From contig JAKACS010000071.1 of the NCBI GenBank assembly GCA_021821235.1, forward strand, positions 1-9,771: DNA of 9,771 nucleotides, given 5' to 3'. Position 1 is the stretch's first letter, and every line of letters begins with the position of its first letter. Made by a program: the position numbers and the translations under genes. Positions 6,894 to 9,771 of this stretch are shown piece by piece. The DNA comes from Bacillota bacterium (GTDB taxonomy: Bacteria > Bacillota > Bacilli > Bacillales_B > DSM-18226). Below the pieces are notes generated by a model, which was not told where the DNA came from, made no database searches, and worked only from the letters and a program-made list of their open reading frames with translations.

Positions 6894-6943
6894 TCGGTCA
6901 CTATAAATGGTGACGTAAAGAGCAGGATCTTGTAAAGAACCCG

Positions 6944-7073
6944 TTGATTGGAGCGGAAGGCGCGAAGACTCCTGGGGGATCAGCAGGAAAGGTGAGACCC
7001 CGCAGCCGCTTCCAGCGGCGAGGAGGCTCACCGCCTGCCCCCCGGAAAGCGAAGCGCCTGGAGCGCAAATCAA
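6944..7073 (-). repeat. Structured palindromic repeat, copy 2 (inverted)
   Basis: A 130-bp element bounded by TTGATT and AATCAA, homologous to copy 1 in the opposite orientation. Its predicted hairpin keeps the same plan with different bases: apical GCCGCT-TCC-AGCGGC (7005-7019) and outer GGGGG (6974-6978) with CCCCC (within 7038-7043). The two copies form an inverted pair enclosing 6409-6943, which holds the transposase remnants. Confidence 0.8.
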
Positions 7074-7258
7074 TATTTTTGTATAAACGACTCTTTTTGG
7101 TGGTGAACCATTTCCCAGAGGAATTTCAAATTTACTTACAAAAAGCGAAAGATCCCCCTACCAAAAGGAGGAATCAAATAAAAGTGGTACAAGAAAAGCT
7201 TTGTGCAATCTAACTTGGCGAATGCCGAGAGTCTATTTATCGATAAGGAGGGTTTTAC
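7074..7258 (+). other. Untranslated region directly upstream of niaP
   Basis: No convincing promoter or gene is seen here. It has a purine-rich ribosome-site-like AAAAGGAGG (7163-7171) with no properly spaced start codon, a small hairpin CTTGGC-GAAT-GCCGAG (7214-7229) without a T tail, and the real niaP ribosome site at 7245-7252. A frame entering from the palindromic repeat stays open to 7213, but its first half is repeat sequence, so I do not call it a gene. Confidence 0.4.
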
Positions 7259-8491
7259 GTGAATGCATATGGTCATAAGATGGTTTTAAATAGAAGAAAT
7301 GACGTCTCGAGCGGCAAGCTGCTTGGGGTTGCTGGCATGGGCTGGATGTTTGATGCAATGGATGTTGGCATGCTCTCTTTCATCATTGCAGCTTTAAAAA
7401 TCGATTGGAATTTAACGACTGAACAAATGGGCTGGATCGGCAGTCTAAATTCAATTGGAATGGCAGTAGGCGCTTTGCTTTTTGGCGTAATGGCGGATAA
7501 GATTGGCAGAAAAAATGTCTTTATTGCTACTTTGTTATTGTTTTCAATTGGCAGCGGGGCAGCTGCATTCACCACATCGTTTGCGCTATTTTTAATCTTG
7601 CGCTTCATTATCGGAATGGGTCTCGGCGGGGAGTTGCCGGTTGCTTCGACCCTTGTTTCGGAGAGCGTTCCGAAAGAAAAAAGAGGGCGCGTCGTTGTCC
7701 TGCTTGAAAGCTTTTGGGCGGGGGGATGGCTTGCTGCTGCTGTAATATCCTATTTCATTATTCCGAAATATGGCTGGCAATCGGCATTGTTAATCAGTGC
7801 CCTCCCTGCATTGTACGCCCTCTATTTACGTTTGGGGCTCCCGGATTCTCCGCAGTTTGCTAAAGTAAAGGGTCAAGAAGGGTCTAGTGTTTTTTCCAAT
7901 ATTGCCAAAGTCTGGTCAAAAGAGTATGCAATCCAGACAACGATGCTTTGGATTCTTTGGTTTACTGTCGTCTTCTCGTATTATGGAATGTTTTTATGGC
8001 TTCCAAGTGTGATGGTAATGAAAGGTTTTACGTTAATCAAAAGTTTTGAATATATTTTGATTATGACGCTTTCACAACTTCCTGGCTATTTTACGGCTTC
8101 CTGGCTGATTGAGAAGTTTGGCCGTAAGTTTGTCTTGATTGTCTACTTATTGGGAACGGCGGCTAGCGCTTATTTGTTTGGGACAGCTGGAACAACAGCT
8201 TTGTTAATGACTTCGGGAATCTTATTGTCGTTCTTTAATCTTGGGGCATGGGGAGCCTTATACGCCTACACACCCGAGCAGTACCCAACGGTGATTCGCG
8301 GTACGGGTGCGGGTTTGGCCGCTTCCTTTGGGCGAGTAGGCGGCATCATTGGTCCGCTTCTCGTTGGCTACCTTGTGGCACGGCAAATATCCATTTCGAC
8401 GATATTTATCATCTTTGCCCTGTCTGTTTTAATTGGCGCTGCAAGTGTACTTTTATTGGGAAAAGAAACAAAACAAAAAGAATTGGCTTAA
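7259..8491 (+). CDS. niaP: Niacin permease NiaP (MFS transporter, YceI type)
   Basis: Twelve-helix major facilitator superfamily protein of 410 aa, very similar along its length to what I remember of B. subtilis YceI/NiaP (about 400 aa). Shared blocks include KLLGVAGMGWMFDAMDVGML (20-39), the MFS motif GVMADKIGRK (76-85), GMGLGGELPVASTLVSE (119-135), LPDSP (194-198), FSYYGMFLWLPSV (239-251), LPGYF (274-278), FFNLGAWGALYAYTPEQYPT (325-344) and GKETKQKEL at the end. Role: uptake of nicotinate/nicotinamide across the cytoplasmic membrane for NAD salvage. The GTG start is chosen because AAGGAGGG (7245-7252) lies 6 nt upstream; an internal ATG at codon 8 has no such site. It is a single-gene unit with its own terminator. 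The nearest good promoter with a candidate operator is far upstream at 6091-6119. Confidence 0.93.
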   Translation: MNAYGHKMVLNRRNDVSSGKLLGVAGMGWMFDAMDVGMLSFIIAALKIDWNLTTEQMGWIGSLNSIGMAVGALLFGVMADKIGRKNVFIATLLLFSIGSGAAAFTTSFALFLILRFIIGMGLGGELPVASTLVSESVPKEKRGRVVVLLESFWAGGWLAAAVISYFIIPKYGWQSALLISALPALYALYLRLGLPDSPQFAKVKGQEGSSVFSNIAKVWSKEYAIQTTMLWILWFTVVFSYYGMFLWLPSVMVMKGFTLIKSFEYILIMTLSQLPGYFTASWLIEKFGRKFVLIVYLLGTAASAYLFGTAGTTALLMTSGILLSFFNLGAWGALYAYTPEQYPTVIRGTGAGLAASFGRVGGIIGPLLVGYLVARQISISTIFIIFALSVLIGAASVLLLGKETKQKELA

Positions 8492-8493
8492 GC

Positions 8494-8533
8494 AACAAAC
8501 GAATGGACGCAATGCGTTCATTCGTTTGTTTTT
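8494..8533 (+). terminator. Rho-independent terminator of niaP
   Basis: Near-perfect long stem: AACAAACGAATG (8494-8505) pairs with CATTCGTTTGTT (8519-8530), then a G-T wobble and ACGC/GCGT to a tiny loop, followed by T5 at 8529-8533. It begins 3 nt after the niaP stop. Confidence 0.93.
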
Positions 8534-8674
8534 GTCCGGATAGAAAAAGAAGGATCCTTTTGAATAGCCATTATTTTTACTCAAAAAAATTTTTCCCTTA
8601 AAAAATGAAAAATGACTGATTTTTAAGAATATATTCATTTATTTCAATTATTTTAAAATAATAGTACGTACTAC

Positions 8675-8703
8675 TAGACGAAAAATCAATTATTATGTAC
8701 AAT
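8675..8703 (+). promoter_or_regulatory. Candidate promoter of livJ
   Basis: TAGACG (8675-8680, four of six match TTGACA), a 17-bp spacer, and TACAAT (8698-8703, five of six match TATAAT). In such AT-rich DNA other combinations are possible, so this is tentative. Its position just before the CodY-like box supports it. Confidence 0.35.
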
Positions 8704-8717
8704 GTTTTCAGAATATT
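8703..8717. promoter_or_regulatory. CodY-like box upstream of livJ
   Basis: The 15-mer TGTTTTCAGAATATT matches the CodY consensus AATTTTCWGAAAATT at 12 of 15 positions, including the central TTTTCAGAA. CodY represses branched-chain amino acid transport genes in Bacillaceae when isoleucine/leucine/valine and GTP are plentiful. A site overlapping the predicted transcription start would fit repression of this transporter. Confidence 0.5.
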
Positions 8718-8814
8718 ATTTTTATTGGTAACAATCCAAAAAGTGAGTAAAGTGTAAATTCGCTTACTGGGTTGTTTGCGCAATCGCAATTACAAATTTT
8801 TTAGGGGGTATACC

Positions 8815-9771
8815 ATGAGAAAAAGAAAATTTGCAGGCATGCTGGCGACATTGATGCTAACGGCAGGCGTGATCGCCGGGTGCAGTTCAGCAAGTACGGG
8901 CGGAAAAAGCAGTGACGGCGGCGGAACCATCAAAATTGGCGCCAACCTCGAGCTTTCTGGGGGCGTTGCTTCATACGGGCAGTCTGCGCTTGAAGGCTTA
9001 GAATTCGCTTTTGATGAAATAAATAAAAATGGCGGAGTCAATGGCAAGAAACTTGAATTGGTAAAGGTTGACAATAAATCAGACGCTGGTGAAGCAACCA
9101 ATGCTGCCATCAAGCTTGTCAGCCAAGATAAGGTTGCTGCGATTGTTGGCGCGGCAACAAGCACGAATACATTAGCTCAAGTGCAAATCGTGCAAGACAA
9201 TAAGATTCCGCTATTGACGCCAACTGGCACAAGTCCAACGATTACAAATAAAGATGGAAAAGTCAATGACTTCGTTTTCCGTACGTCTTTTATCGATCCA
9301 TTCCAAGGAACGGTTGCAGCCAACTTTGCGGCGAAAGAATTAAAGGTTAAAAAGGCAGCTATTTTAATCGATAACTCAAGCGACTATGCGAAAGGTTTAG
9401 CCGCTGCGTTTAAAAAATCGTTTACGAAAAATGGCGGCGAAATTGTTTCAGAAGAAGCTTATGTTGCCAAAGATACTGATTTCCGGGCGACGTTGACGCG
9501 GATTAAAGCAAAAAATCCGGAGTTCGTTTTCCTCCCTGGTTATTATGAAGAGGTCGGGTTAATTGTCAAACAGGCACGGGAGCTGGGCATTAACGCACCG
9601 TTTATGGGCGGAGACGGCTGGGATTCGCCGAAACTCGTTGAAATTGCCGGAGCCGCTGCTTTAAACAATACGTATATTACGAATCATTACTCTTCCGGTG
9701 ACTCGGACCCTGTCGTGCAAAAGTTCGTAAAAGCATTTAAAGAAAAATACAATGGGAAATCTCCAGATGCC
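8815..9771 (+). CDS. livJ: Branched-chain amino acid ABC transporter, substrate-binding lipoprotein (5' part)
   Basis: The first 319 codons are present, open to the window end without a stop; the family usually has about 385-395 residues. Residues 1-22 are a lipoprotein signal peptide (RKRK, hydrophobic core, lipobox IAGC with the lipidated Cys23), followed by a Ser/Gly-rich linker (24-37). From 38 on it is a type I periplasmic-binding fold of the Leu/Ile/Val family: IKIGANLELSGGVASYGQSA (39-58), GVNGKKLELV (74-83), AAIVGAATSTNTLA (108-121), PLLTPTGTSPTIT (132-144), VFRTSF (154-159), FVFLPGYYEE (237-246), GGDGWDSP (265-272). It should deliver branched-chain or related amino acids to a Liv permease encoded beyond the window. 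The start is supported by AGGGGG (8803-8808), 6 nt upstream. The CodY-like box upstream agrees with this role. Confidence 0.92.
   Translation, partial: MRKRKFAGMLATLMLTAGVIAGCSSASTGGKSSDGGGTIKIGANLELSGGVASYGQSALEGLEFAFDEINKNGGVNGKKLELVKVDNKSDAGEATNAAIKLVSQDKVAAIVGAATSTNTLAQVQIVQDNKIPLLTPTGTSPTITNKDGKVNDFVFRTSFIDPFQGTVAANFAAKELKVKKAAILIDNSSDYAKGLAAAFKKSFTKNGGEIVSEEAYVAKDTDFRATLTRIKAKNPEFVFLPGYYEEVGLIVKQARELGINAPFMGGDGWDSPKLVEIAGAAALNNTYITNHYSSGDSDPVVQKFVKAFKEKYNGKSPDA

Larger units (their letters stand above)
8534..8814 (+). other. AT-rich intergenic regulatory region before livJ
   Basis: Very AT-rich with many A and T tracts and no plausible gene. It holds a palindrome GAATATATTC (8627-8636), two back-to-back perfect palindromes at 8647-8662 and 8662-8673, a candidate promoter at 8675-8703, a CodY-like box at 8703-8717, and the ribosome site AGGGGG (8803-8808) for livJ. 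The long distance from the promoter to the start leaves a leader of about 100 nt. Confidence 0.5.

Noticed and set aside
6281..7073. CRISPR array
   Set aside because: Only two repeats are present, in opposite orientation, 130 bp long and separated by 535 bp of transposase remnant. No cas genes are seen.
7093..7171. Riboswitch-like long-range pairing before niaP (TTTTGGT with ACCAAAA)
   Set aside because: Only about 7 bp, with no supporting helices, terminator or known riboswitch core. Likely chance.
6944..7213. Open frame of 89 codons starting in the second palindromic repeat
   Set aside because: The first half is repeat sequence (Gly/Pro/Arg-rich), there is no good ribosome site, and the second half shows no family.

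Overview
The window looks like chromosomal DNA from a low-to-moderate GC Firmicute of the Bacillaceae. Supporting signs are purine-rich Shine-Dalgarno sites of the AAGGAGG type, sigma-A-like promoters, U-tailed hairpin terminators, and a gene set with close Bacillus counterparts: a heterodimeric ABC exporter, a YwcB/ActP (YwcA) acetate-uptake pair, a NiaP (YceI) niacin permease and a LivJ-type lipoprotein. I cannot name the species.

Layout. Positions 1-94 hold the tail and terminator of an upstream plus-strand unit. Positions 182-3789 are a two-gene operon for a heterodimeric multidrug-type ABC exporter. The first subunit has a degenerate ATP site (Walker B Glu to Asp, H-loop His to Gln) and the second has a canonical one. 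The operon ends in a strong terminator facing a second terminator from the opposite strand. Positions 3950-5833 (minus) encode a DUF485 membrane protein and a sodium:solute symporter of the acetate (ActP/YwcA) type, with the stop of one touching the start of the next, behind a good promoter at 5902-5930.

Positions 5834-7258 form a 1.4-kb region without an intact gene. It starts with a strong plus-strand promoter whose spacer is filled by an inverted repeat that looks like an operator. A very short ORF with a good ribosome site follows. Then come two inverted copies of a structured ~130-bp palindromic repeat flanking remnants of a transposase. After this lies niaP (7259-8491) with a strong terminator. 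The last part is an AT-rich intergenic region with palindromes and a CodY-like box, leading into the 5' part of a branched-chain amino acid binding lipoprotein gene that runs off the window end.

Taken together this is a transport-rich but mostly ordinary housekeeping region: drug/lipid-type export, acetate uptake, niacin uptake and amino acid uptake, each in its own transcription unit. I see no convincing new enzymatic or defence system. The points most worth checking are the promoter/operator that seems to have been separated from niaP by a repeat-and-transposon insertion, the compensatory base changes between the two palindromic repeats, and the CodY-like site before livJ.
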